From Alloalcanivorax xenomutans (lineage in GTDB: Bacteria > Pseudomonadota > Gammaproteobacteria > Pseudomonadales > Alcanivoracaceae): a stretch of DNA of 64,000 nucleotides. Positions 1 to 7,699 of the stretch are shown one piece after another (position 1 is the first letter of the stretch; every line of letters begins with the position of its first letter). Made by a program: the position numbers and the translations under genes. The DNA lies in the NCBI RefSeq assembly GCF_900217905.1, contig NZ_OBMO01000016.1:1-64000 (forward strand), given 5' to 3'. The notes under the pieces were generated by a model. It was not told where the DNA came from. It saw only the letters and a list, made by a program, of their open reading frames with translations, and did not search any database.

Positions 1-146
1 CCCAAAGTACGACGCCACATGACGCTGGGAGGGCTCACCCCCAACGCCTATGCGGCTACTTTACAGTCCGTGTCTACTTAAATGGGGCCAGTCCAGCTTC
101 TTCTCTTTGCGCTGTTAACTATTAACTTTTCACTGTTAGCTGCTTT
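1..146. other. Left edge, no gene seen
   Basis: I see no supported coding frame before gluQ. In many relatives dksA lies upstream of gluQ, but none of it is visible here. The last part holds a short AT-rich stretch (about 111-140) made of the words GTTAACTATTAAC and TTCACTGTTAGC, which recur in opposite orientation between grpE and hrcA. No strong Shine-Dalgarno precedes the gluQ start. Confidence 0.5.
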
Positions 147-1040
147 ATGTCCTATCGCGGTCGTTTCGCCCCCACCCCTTCCGGCCCGCTGCATTTCGGT
201 TCTCTGGTCACCGCTCTGGCCAGTTGGCTGGATGCCCGCTATCACCGGGGGGAGTGGCGGGTACGCATGGATGATCTGGACCCGCCACGGGAGCAACCGG
301 GGGCGGCGGACACCATTCTGCGGCAACTGGAAGCATTCGGACTGCATTGGGACGGGGCTCTGCTCTATCAGAGCAAGCGCGGTGATGCCTATCAGGCGGC
401 ACTCGACGCCCTGATGGAACGGGGGCAGGCCTTTTACTGCACGCTATCACGGCAACAATTGAAAGCACTGGGCAATGTGCATCCCGGGCCGTCGGTGGCG
501 CAGCCGCCCGGACCGGATCGCGCCGTGCGTCTGACCGTACCGGTGGCGGCATTGTGTTTCGATGATCGGTTACAGGGCCGGGTGTGCGCTCAGCTCGCCG
601 ACGAGGAAGGCCCTTTCGTGATCCGCCGCCGTGACGGCCTGTTCAGCTATCAACTGGCCTGCGCACTGGATGACCGTGATCAGGGCATCACCGATGTGGT
701 GCGCGGCGCCGATCTGCTGACCTCCACACTACGGCAAATCCGTGTTCTGGATTGTCTCGGCGCAACCGCGCCCCGCTATGCTCATCTGCCCGTGATCCTG
801 CAGCCGGATGGTCGTGGGAAGATTAGTAAATCCGTAGGTGGCGCCGCACTGAACCCGGACCTCAAGGGACCGCTCACGCATGCGGCACTGACCTGCCTGG
901 GGCTGTCCCCGCCGGCCGGGTTGCAACAGGCACCGGTCACCGATCTGCTGCAATGGGCTCGGGAAAACTGGACACCGGCACTACTACCGCGCGGCACCGA
1001 GTTACCCGCTCCCGCGCTTTTACAAGGCGGGCAGGTCTGA
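147..1040 (+). CDS. gluQ: Glutamyl-Q tRNA(Asp) synthetase
   Basis: This cytoplasmic enzyme is a truncated GluRS paralogue that attaches glutamate to the queuosine base in the anticodon of tRNA(Asp). The 297-aa length fits the family. The class I HIGH-type motif is at residues 7-19 (FAPTPSGPLHFGS), an acidic DDLD segment is at 42-45, and a KMSKS-type motif GKISKS lies around residue 225. There is no anticodon-binding domain, as expected. Odd point: E. coli GluQRS binds zinc through CxC plus a further Tyr and Cys, whereas here the corresponding place reads FYCTLSR with a single Cys98, so the zinc site looks lost. The start is the ATG just before the conserved SYRGRFAPTPSG; no good ribosome binding site is visible. 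The gene is followed at once by an inverted repeat. Confidence 0.93.
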   Translation: MSYRGRFAPTPSGPLHFGSLVTALASWLDARYHRGEWRVRMDDLDPPREQPGAADTILRQLEAFGLHWDGALLYQSKRGDAYQAALDALMERGQAFYCTLSRQQLKALGNVHPGPSVAQPPGPDRAVRLTVPVAALCFDDRLQGRVCAQLADEEGPFVIRRRDGLFSYQLACALDDRDQGITDVVRGADLLTSTLRQIRVLDCLGATAPRYAHLPVILQPDGRGKISKSVGGAALNPDLKGPLTHAALTCLGLSPPAGLQQAPVTDLLQWARENWTPALLPRGTELPAPALLQGGQV

Positions 1041-1042
1041 GG

Positions 1043-1113
1043 GCCCGTTTATGATCTGTACATCGCCACGCCGGCTGAGGCCTTCTCCAGTGATGTACAG
1101 ATCATAAACGGGC
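1043..1113. repeat. Palindromic element after gluQ, 22-bp perfect arms
   Basis: Positions 1043-1064 and 1092-1113 are perfect reverse complements over 22 bp with a 27-base centre. It begins two bases after the gluQ stop. There is no T-run, so it is not a typical intrinsic terminator. The arm (GCCCGTTTATGATCTGTAC and so on) resembles the outer arm of the larger element at 35647-35913 (GCCTGTTTACGATCTCTAC), suggesting one repeat family. Confidence 0.8.
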
Positions 1114-1206
1114 TCTGGTATGCTCAATCCCAGCCGTTTGCTCAATCATACTGGGCCGAACCGAGCCTGAATCGGTCGAGGCGCCCTCGCCGCCGGACTA
1201 GAGTGC

Positions 1207-1383
1207 ATGTATACCGACCGACTACTGATCATTTTCATTTTAGGCACCTATCTTCTTTCCCCCGCCATCATTGGCTGGTGGAGCGAGGGCGGGCGCGGCT
1301 GGTATCGCCCCTATCTGATCTGGCTGGCCCTGATCGCTCTCAGCTACTGGATCGCCAAGAGCCGGGACACGAATGACGTATAG
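1207..1383 (+). CDS. cbrX: Small two-helix membrane protein upstream of cbrA (CbrX-like)
   Basis: The frame encodes 58 residues, beginning MYTDRLLIIFILGTYLL and ending DTNDV. Two hydrophobic segments are visible, about residues 6-25 and 36-50, separated by a short GEGGRGWYRP-type loop, so an inner-membrane hairpin is likely. The stop codon lies 11 bases inside cbrA in another frame, which predicts translational coupling with the kinase. In Pseudomonas a small ORF called cbrX overlaps the start of cbrA in the same way; the symbol is given by position and size, from memory of that literature. Its function is unknown to me. The start is the only ATG in frame before the first hydrophobic segment. 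Confidence 0.65.
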   Translation: MYTDRLLIIFILGTYLLSPAIIGWWSEGGRGWYRPYLIWLALIALSYWIAKSRDTNDV

Positions 1384-4300
1384 TGTCAGCGAACTGATCC
1401 TGATCGCCTGTGGCTACCTGCTGTTTCTGTTCCTGGTGGCCTGGATCACCGAGCGGGGCTGGATCCCCTCACGCTGGGTGCGTCACCCGGTAGTCTATGT
1501 ACTGTCACTCGGAGTCTACGCCAGCGCCTGGGCAATCTATGGCTCGGTGGGTTACGCCTATCGTTACGGCTACAACTTTCTCGCCTATTTTCTCGGCATC
1601 TCCGGGGTGTTTCTGTTGGCGCCGATCCTGCTGGCGCCGATCCTGCGTCTGACCACGACCTATCAGCTGGGCTCCCTGGCGGATCTGTTCGCTTTCCGCT
1701 ATCGCAGCCGCCTGGCCGGGGCACTCACCACGGTGATGATGGTGATCGGCATGCTGCCGCTACTGTCACTGCAGTTGAAGGCCGTGGCGGAGTCGATCCA
1801 GATCCTGACCGGGGATCCGGATCCCGCTTGGCTGGCGTTCTGGTTCTGTCTGCTGATCACGCTGTTCGCCATTTTGTTCGGTGCCCGCCATGCCACCGCC
1901 CGGGAACGGCATGAGGGGCTGGTCGTCGCCATCGCCACCGAATCGCTGATCAAACTGGTGGCGTTCGTGGCGGTGGCCCTGCTCGGGCTGTTCGGCGTCT
2001 TTGGTGGTCTCGGCGGCCTGAATCAGTGGCTGGACACCAATCCGGAGATGCTCACCCGTCTTTACCAGCCATTGCAGGACGGCACCTGGCACAGTCTGAT
2101 CATGGCGTTTTTTGTCTCCGCCGTGGTGATGCCCCATATGTTCTACATGGCCTTCACCGAGAACCTCAATCCTCGAGCCCTGATCACCGCCAGTTGGGGA
2201 TTGCCGCTGCTGTTTTTGATCATGGCGCTGTGCGTGCCGCTGATCCTGTGGTCCGCGCTCGCCATCGACGCGCCGACCATTCCGGATTATTTCGCGCTCG
2301 GCGTCGGCCGGGAAAACGGCCACGGCGCGGTGCTCGCCTATCTGGCCGGGCTCGCCGGCGCCAGTGGCATGCTGATCGTCGCCACTCTGGCGCTTTCCGG
2401 CATGTGCCTGAATCACCTGGTTCTGCCGGCCAGCCCTCTCAGTTCCGCCCAGGATCTGTACCGCAATCTGCTGTGGACCCGGCGGGTGCTGATCGCCGCC
2501 ATTCTGGCGTTGGCCTTTTTATTCTACCGGCTCACTGGTCCCAACCATTCCCTGGTGGAGCTGGGGGTGTTGTCGTTCGTCGCGACGTTGCAGTTCGTAC
2601 CGGGTTTGATCGGAGCGCTGTTCTGGCCATCGGGCAATCGCAGCGGCCTGTTCGCCGGCATGCTGGCCGGGTTCGTGATTTGGGCGGTGGCTCTGTTATT
2701 CCCGTTGATCACGCCGCACTGGCACGCCCAGGAAGTCCTGCAATGGCTCGGCTGGCAGTATCCGGAAGGCGCCACCCAATGGCACCGGGTGGCACTGGCG
2801 TCGGTGAGTCTCAATGGCCTGATCTACGCGGTGGTGTCGATCGTCACGCCAATGTCCCGGGCGGAACGGTCCGCCGCCGAAGCCTGCGCGGTGGACAGCC
2901 TGCGGCGCCCGTATCGCTGGGAATTGAGCGCTCAGTCCGTGGACGATTTCATCGCGTCCCTGAGCGGCCCGCTGGGGCCGGTAACCGCCGCCCGTGAAGT
3001 GGAAATGGCGCTGCGGGACCTGCGCCTGAAATATACCGAGACCCGCCCCTACGCCCTGCGGCGGCTGCGCGATCAGTTGGAGACCAACCTGTCCGGCCTG
3101 CTCGGTCCCTCCGTCGCCCATCAACTGATGGATGAAAACGTGCCCTATCGGCCGCGCGAGGGTGAGGAATCCAGCGAGGATATTCGCTTTATCGAAACCC
3201 GTCTGGAAAAGTACCGGGATCGCCTTTCCGGTCTGGCGGCGGAACTGGACAGCCTGCGCCGTTTCCACCGGCAAACCCTGCTTGAATTGCCGATGGGGGT
3301 TATTTCCCTGGGCGCCGACGGCGAGATCATTGGCTGGAACCGGGCGGTGGAAACCCTGACCGGCATCGAGGCGGAAGACACCATAGGCTCGCGGCTGGAC
3401 CATCTGCCCTCCCCCTGGGGAGAGTTGCTCACCGAATTCAGCCGCGGCGAGGACGCCCACGACCCCAAACGCAGCATCGAGGTCAACGGCCAGGCTCGCT
3501 GGCTGAGTCTGCATAAATCGCTGATCCGTGGCGCCGGCCCGTCCGAGCAGGCCGGCGGTTTGGTGCTGGTGCTTGAGGACATTACCGATCTGCGTCATAT
3601 GGAAGCGCATCTGGCGCACAACGAGCGGCTGGCTTCCATCGGCCGTCTGGCCGCCGGGGTGGCTCACGAGATCGGCAATCCGGTTACCGCCATCGCCTGT
3701 CTCGCACAGAATCTGGAAGGCGACAGCATCGATGAGGAGCAGCGCCTCAGCGGACGCCAGATCATGGAGCAAACCCGCCGCATCACCCGCATCGTCGAAT
3801 CACTGGTAACGTTCAGTCATTCCGGCGGCATGCGCGACGTGATTCATGGCCCGGTGCGAGTCTTCGACACCGTCGCCGAAGCCATCGCCCTGCTGCAGTT
3901 GGACCCGGACCGCCGCCAGCAACACTTCCGCAATCTCTGCGACCCGACCCACGAAGTGATGGGTGACCCGCAACGTTTGCTGCAGGTGTTCGTCAACTTG
4001 CTCAGCAACGCCTCGGACGCCAGCGAGGACGACGCCCCGATCACGGTCCGCAGCCGCCCGGAGGGTGAGAATGTGCGTATCGAAGTCGAGGATCGCGGCC
4101 ATGGCATACCGGCTGAACTGCGCGATGCCCTGTTTGAACCCTTCGTCACCAGCAAGCCGCCGGGCCGCGGTACGGGTCTGGGACTGGCGTTGGTTTACAG
4201 TATCATCGAAGACCATCAGGGGACGGTGCGCGTGGAGAGCCCGGTGGAAGGCGACCATGGCACCCGGTTTATCATCGACCTGCCCGCTTATCAGAATTAG
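1373..4300 (+). CDS. cbrA: Sensor histidine kinase CbrA with solute-symporter-like membrane domain
   Basis: CbrA is the inner-membrane kinase of the CbrAB system, which adjusts carbon and nitrogen use. The 975 residues fall into an N-terminal sodium:solute-symporter-like region of many helices (about 1-500), a linker, a PAS domain (about 635-755; it contains VISLGADGEIIGWNRAVETLTGIEAED) and a transmitter domain. The phosphoacceptor is His765 in GVAHEIGNP, followed by an N-box (NLLSNASDASEDD, about 875) and glycine boxes (EDRGHGIP, about 906; GTGLGLALVYS, about 933). Length and layout match Pseudomonas CbrA. It overlaps the upstream small ORF by 11 bases and precedes cbrB by 12, so the three form one operon. 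The transporter-kinase fusion is normal for this family. Confidence 0.93.
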   Translation: MTYSVSELILIACGYLLFLFLVAWITERGWIPSRWVRHPVVYVLSLGVYASAWAIYGSVGYAYRYGYNFLAYFLGISGVFLLAPILLAPILRLTTTYQLGSLADLFAFRYRSRLAGALTTVMMVIGMLPLLSLQLKAVAESIQILTGDPDPAWLAFWFCLLITLFAILFGARHATARERHEGLVVAIATESLIKLVAFVAVALLGLFGVFGGLGGLNQWLDTNPEMLTRLYQPLQDGTWHSLIMAFFVSAVVMPHMFYMAFTENLNPRALITASWGLPLLFLIMALCVPLILWSALAIDAPTIPDYFALGVGRENGHGAVLAYLAGLAGASGMLIVATLALSGMCLNHLVLPASPLSSAQDLYRNLLWTRRVLIAAILALAFLFYRLTGPNHSLVELGVLSFVATLQFVPGLIGALFWPSGNRSGLFAGMLAGFVIWAVALLFPLITPHWHAQEVLQWLGWQYPEGATQWHRVALASVSLNGLIYAVVSIVTPMSRAERSAAEACAVDSLRRPYRWELSAQSVDDFIASLSGPLGPVTAAREVEMALRDLRLKYTETRPYALRRLRDQLETNLSGLLGPSVAHQLMDENVPYRPREGEESSEDIRFIETRLEKYRDRLSGLAAELDSLRRFHRQTLLELPMGVISLGADGEIIGWNRAVETLTGIEAEDTIGSRLDHLPSPWGELLTEFSRGEDAHDPKRSIEVNGQARWLSLHKSLIRGAGPSEQAGGLVLVLEDITDLRHMEAHLAHNERLASIGRLAAGVAHEIGNPVTAIACLAQNLEGDSIDEEQRLSGRQIMEQTRRITRIVESLVTFSHSGGMRDVIHGPVRVFDTVAEAIALLQLDPDRRQQHFRNLCDPTHEVMGDPQRLLQVFVNLLSNASDASEDDAPITVRSRPEGENVRIEVEDRGHGIPAELRDALFEPFVTSKPPGRGTGLGLALVYSIIEDHQGTVRVESPVEGDHGTRFIIDLPAYQN

Positions 4301-4312
4301 AAGGAAGGCAGT

Positions 4313-5647
4313 ATGAGTCACATACTGATCGTGGAAGACGAGCCCGTGATTCGCGGCGCGCTACGAAAATTGCTGGAGCGGCATGATCACTCCGTGACGG
4401 AAGCGGAATCCGTGGAGCAGGCCCAGGAGAAAAGCCTGCATCAGTACGACCTGATCATCAGCGATCTGCGATTACCGGGGGAACCGGGCACGGCTCTGAT
4501 TGAACAGGCCAACCCGACGCCGGTGCTGATCATGACCAGTTACGCCAGTCTGCGTTCGGCGGTGGACGCCATGCGCCAGGGCGCGGTGGACTACATTCCC
4601 AAACCGTTCGATCACGAGGAAATGCTGCTGGCCGTGGAACGGGTGCTGAAGGAAGGCCGGCTCAATCGCGGCAACCAGGCGCTGCGCCGTGATATGGAAC
4701 GCAGCTATCCGGTTAACGCCATGGTCGGTGAGTGCCAGGCCATGCGCGAGCTCAAACATCGCATCGCCCGAGTAGCGCCCACCGACACCCCGGTACTGAT
4801 TCTTGGGGAAGCCGGCACCGGCAAGGAACTGACCGCCCGTTCCATCCATGAACACAGTGAACGGGCGAGTGGCCCGCTGATTACGGTGCACTGCGCCTCC
4901 CTGCCGAAAACCCTGCAACTGGATGATCTGTTCGGCAACGATGAACAGCCCGGCCGCATTGAAGAGGCGGAAGGCGGCACCTTGTTTCTGGACGAAGTGG
5001 GCGAACTGTCCGGAGAAGCGCAGAGCCGGCTGCTGACGCTGCTGGAGCAGGGCGAGATTCATCGTCAGGATTCCCTGGCCACACGCCGGGTGGACGTACG
5101 CATCCTGGCCAGCAGCCAAACCGATCTGCCCACCCTGGTCACCGAAGGCGGATTCCGCCGTGACCTCTATTACCGGCTTAACGTGATGGAGCTGGAAGTG
5201 CCGCCATTGCGGGCCCGCGAGCAGGATATCGAGGATCTGGCCAGCGCGCTTCTGGCCCGTGGCAGCGAGAAACTGCGGCGGCAGAACCTGTTTTTCACTC
5301 AGGAAGCACTGGAGGCGATGCGTGGTTACAGCTGGCCGGGCAACGTGCGGGAGTTGGAAAACGTCATCGAGCGGGCCGTGATTCTCTCCGAGGAAGAAGC
5401 CATAGGTCCCGGTCAACTGGGCCTGAATCCGGACCGCGCGCCACAACGCACCACCCGTGCCAGCCGCGCCAGCCTGGATCCCTCCGAGGATCTGTCGCTG
5501 GAGGACTACTTCACCCGCTTTGTCCTGGAAAACCAGGACAGCATGACCGAGACCGAGCTGGCCAATAAGCTCGGCATCAGCCGCAAAAGCCTGTGGGAGC
5601 GCCGTCAACGCCTGGGCATTCCCCGCCGCAAGGGCGGCCGGCGCTGA
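4313..5647 (+). CDS. cbrB: NtrC-family response regulator CbrB lacking the GAFTGA loop
   Basis: CbrB is the DNA-binding partner of CbrA. The receiver domain carries phosphoacceptor Asp51 (SDLRLPG). The AAA+ domain has a Walker A motif (GEAGTGK, Lys171) and Walker B (LFLDE, about 224-228). The Fis-type helix-turn-helix is at the C-terminus (TELANKLGISRKSLWERRQRLG). Sigma54 activators carry GAFTGA between LFGHEK and the FE.A.GGTLFLDE segment. Here residues 206-222 read LFGNDEQPGRIEEAEGG, so GAFTGA and flanking residues are absent. This sequence-level loss predicts that the protein cannot remodel sigma54 polymerase in the usual way. Known NtrC-family members without GAFTGA (TyrR, Rhodobacter NtrC) work with sigma70. 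Identity as CbrB rests on the operon, the C-terminus and the neighbouring RNA. Confidence 0.88.
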   Translation: MSHILIVEDEPVIRGALRKLLERHDHSVTEAESVEQAQEKSLHQYDLIISDLRLPGEPGTALIEQANPTPVLIMTSYASLRSAVDAMRQGAVDYIPKPFDHEEMLLAVERVLKEGRLNRGNQALRRDMERSYPVNAMVGECQAMRELKHRIARVAPTDTPVLILGEAGTGKELTARSIHEHSERASGPLITVHCASLPKTLQLDDLFGNDEQPGRIEEAEGGTLFLDEVGELSGEAQSRLLTLLEQGEIHRQDSLATRRVDVRILASSQTDLPTLVTEGGFRRDLYYRLNVMELEVPPLRAREQDIEDLASALLARGSEKLRRQNLFFTQEALEAMRGYSWPGNVRELENVIERAVILSEEEAIGPGQLGLNPDRAPQRTTRASRASLDPSEDLSLEDYFTRFVLENQDSMTETELANKLGISRKSLWERRQRLGIPRRKGGRR

Positions 5648-5817
5648 ATCCGATACCGTCGGCTGGCGAATCTTTCCGCCCTGGAGCCCATTCGCCAGCA
5701 AGGCCGCCCCACGGCGACTCGCAGCCTCGTCCGTGGAAAGCAAATTCACTCGCCAATAGCGCGCCGTGTGGAAGTGATTGCCCCACCTTTGCCGGAAATG
5801 GCTTGTGGACCCCTCAT

Positions 5818-5888
5818 TGTTACTCCCTCAGTCGCACTCAACGATCAAGTGTTACCTTACTACACAAGGCGGGTAACAAGAACGTTAC
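5818..5888 (+). promoter_or_regulatory. Phased GTTAC boxes upstream of the CrcZ-like RNA
   Basis: TGTTAC occurs at 5818-5823 and 5850-5855, an inverted GTAACA at 5873-5878, and CGTTAC at 5883-5888. The direct copies are 32 and 33 bp apart, about three helical turns. From memory, GTTAC-type half sites are the elements bound by CbrB in front of Pseudomonas crcZ. I infer these are CbrB sites. Confidence 0.6.
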
Positions 5889-5904
5889 CCCACACCCCCA
5901 GCTT

Positions 5905-5948
5905 TGGAACCGCTTTTTCATGTTTTTCGTAAGCTGCTGATTTATAAG
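5905..5948 (+). promoter_or_regulatory. Candidate promoter of the CrcZ-like RNA
   Basis: Two alternatives overlap. A sigma54-like element at 5905-5920 (TGGAACCGCTTTTTCA) keeps the -24 GG but has TC in place of the -12 GC. A sigma70 -10 box TATAAG lies at 5943-5948 with only a weak -35, as expected for activator-dependent promoters. Because CbrB here lacks GAFTGA, the sigma70 reading is favoured, with a start near 5955. Confidence 0.4.
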
Positions 5949-5954
5949 GATTTA

Positions 5955-6193
5955 ACATGCTATTGCAAAGAAAAATCCATCCATGCACTATGAATCCCAC
6001 GCCAGATAAACAAAACAACCAAGGCGGCAAGGCTCAAATAAGAACAAGAAAAGAAGAACAAAAAGTGGATGAGCCGAACGAGAGAAATGCCGTAACACCA
6101 TGTGCGTACGGCGCAAGGCAGAAAACAACACAAACAATAACAACAACAGAATCAGCGCATAGGGCATCACAACCAAGGTTGTGGTGCCTTTTT
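5955..6193 (+). ncRNA. crcZ: CrcZ-like small RNA, Hfq/Crc decoy
   Basis: This stretch between cbrB and pcnB is exactly where Pseudomonas encodes crcZ, the RNA that titrates Hfq (with Crc) away from catabolic mRNAs. It is strikingly purine- and A-rich, with runs of A-R-N triplets, the motif read by the distal face of Hfq. Clusters lie at about 6008-6020, 6035-6065 (AAT AAG AAC AAG AAA AGA) and 6122-6149 (AAC AAT AAC AAC AAC AGA). A GCCGTA/TACGGC hairpin spans 6089-6112, and a strong intrinsic terminator ends it. At roughly 240 nt it is shorter than the approximately 400-nt P. aeruginosa RNA. The open frame running through it (5957-6298) crosses the terminator and has no recognisable protein features, so I treat it as chance. 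The 5' end is inferred. Confidence 0.72.
6163..6193 (+). terminator. Intrinsic terminator of the CrcZ-like RNA
   Basis: A 12-bp stem (6163-6174 with 6177-6188, one G-U type mismatch) has a two-base AA centre and is followed directly by TTTTT at 6189-6193. Confidence 0.9.
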
Positions 6194-6313
6194 ACTTTTA
6201 AACGCCCAGCTTGCCTTCGATCTCTTTCCGTTGCAAGGCGCCGATCAATAACCTGCGCCGCGAAAAAGGTGCTACCATGCCGCCTTTCATTCAGCTAGGA
6301 CGATAATCGCTCA

Positions 6314-7699
6314 ATGGCGTCAAAGCTTCTGGAGAAACTGACCCGCCTTATTCAGTTTGGTTCCCCACGCACGCCCCGCCTTCCCAAGGCCAAGGTGATT
6401 CCCCGCGACGCCCACCCTATTTCCCGTAAACAGGTGTCCCGGGCCGCACTCAATGTACTCTACGGATTGCATAAGGCCGGGTTCGAAGCCTATCTGGTCG
6501 GAGGGTGCCTGCGGGATCTGCTGTGCGGGCGGCAACCCAAGGATTTCGACGTGGTCACCGATGCCACTCCGGAGCAGGTCTACCGGCTGTTCAAGCGCAG
6601 CCGCATCATTGGCCGCCGCTTCCAGATCGTGCACGTGCGTTTCGGTGGCGAGGTCATTGAGGTCTCCACCTTCCGCGCGTTCCAACGGGATGACGATCTG
6701 GATGACGATCAGCACCGGGCCCATGAGGAAACCGGCCTGGTGCTGCGAGACAACACCTGGGGCAGCATCGAGGAAGACGCGCTGCGCCGCGACTTCACCA
6801 TCAACGCTCTCTACTACAATATCGCCGATTTCGCCCTGTACGATTTCGTCAACAGCCGACAGGACATCGAGCGCGGCATCATCCGGTTGATCGGAGATCC
6901 CCAGCAACGCTATCGCGAGGATCCGGTACGCATGCTGCGCGCCGCCCGCTTCGCCGCCAAACTGGGCTTTCAGCTGGATCGCGCCACCCGGGCGCCAATT
7001 CCTGAAATGGCGCCGCTGTTACTGCAGGTTCCGCCCGCCCGCCTGTTCGACGAGGTGCTCAAGCTGTTCCTCAGCGGCCATGCCCGGGAATCCTTTGAAC
7101 AGCTGCGGAAGCTGGGTCTGTTCGCCTTTTTGTTCCCCAACACCCATGAAGCCTTGGAAAGTGAACAGGGGGAAGTCTGGGAACGGCTGATCCTGGCCGC
7201 CATGGACAACACCGACCGGCGCCTGTCCGAGAACAAGCCGGTTACCCCGGCCTTCCTTTACGCGGTGTTCCTGTGGCCGGTGCTGGTTACTCAGTTGAAT
7301 CGCTACCGCGAGGACGGCATTCCGCCAGCGCCAGCCCTGCACAAAGCCGCCACCTGGGCGCTTAACGAGCAAAGCCACCATACTTCGGTGCCTCGCCGCT
7401 TTTCCTCGGTGATGCGCGAGATGTGGGACCTGCAACCGCGTCTGGATAAACGCAATGGCAAGCGGGCGGATACCTTGATGGAGCACCCCCGCTTCCGTGC
7501 CGCTTACGACTTTCTGCTGCTGCGCGAACAGGCCGGTGAAATCAAACCCGGCCTGGGAGAATGGTGGACCCGCTATCAAGCCGCCGACGAGTCCCAGCAA
7601 CGGGCCATGGTTCAGGATCTGGGCCAGGCCGGACGCCAGGGCGGCCGGCGGCGGCGTCGGCGCCGACGCAGCGGGGGCGGAGGCGACAGCGAAGCATGA
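6314..7699 (+). CDS. pcnB: Poly(A) polymerase I
   Basis: The enzyme adds 3' poly(A) tails to RNA, promoting decay by PNPase and the degradosome. The 461-aa length matches E. coli PcnB. The nucleotidyltransferase motif is visible around residues 62-80 (LVGGCLRDLLCG, then PKDFDVVTDA with the metal-binding aspartates). The RNA/ATP-binding head follows (DALRRDFTINALYYN; EDPVRMLRAARFAAKLGF). The C-terminus is arginine-rich (GGRRRRRRRRSGGGGDSEA), as in gammaproteobacterial PcnB, and separates it from the CCA-adding enzyme. The stop overlaps the folK start as ATGA. Its place after crcZ is the Pseudomonas order. The ribosome binding site is weak (AGGA about 14 bases upstream). Confidence 0.95.
   Translation: MASKLLEKLTRLIQFGSPRTPRLPKAKVIPRDAHPISRKQVSRAALNVLYGLHKAGFEAYLVGGCLRDLLCGRQPKDFDVVTDATPEQVYRLFKRSRIIGRRFQIVHVRFGGEVIEVSTFRAFQRDDDLDDDQHRAHEETGLVLRDNTWGSIEEDALRRDFTINALYYNIADFALYDFVNSRQDIERGIIRLIGDPQQRYREDPVRMLRAARFAAKLGFQLDRATRAPIPEMAPLLLQVPPARLFDEVLKLFLSGHARESFEQLRKLGLFAFLFPNTHEALESEQGEVWERLILAAMDNTDRRLSENKPVTPAFLYAVFLWPVLVTQLNRYREDGIPPAPALHKAATWALNEQSHHTSVPRRFSSVMREMWDLQPRLDKRNGKRADTLMEHPRFRAAYDFLLLREQAGEIKPGLGEWWTRYQAADESQQRAMVQDLGQAGRQGGRRRRRRRRSGGGGDSEA

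Noticed and set aside
5941-5960. Sigma54 promoter GGATTTAACATGC before the RNA
   Set aside because: GG and GC are nine bases apart instead of ten, so it does not fit the -24/-12 rule.
6035-6149. CRISPR-like or simple tandem repeat in the A-rich RNA
   Set aside because: There are no equal-length repeats with spacers; the pattern is irregular ARN triplets.
5957-6298. 113-codon open frame over the CrcZ-like RNA
   Set aside because: It crosses a strong intrinsic terminator, has composition set by the A-rich triplets and no protein family features; the RNA explains the region better.
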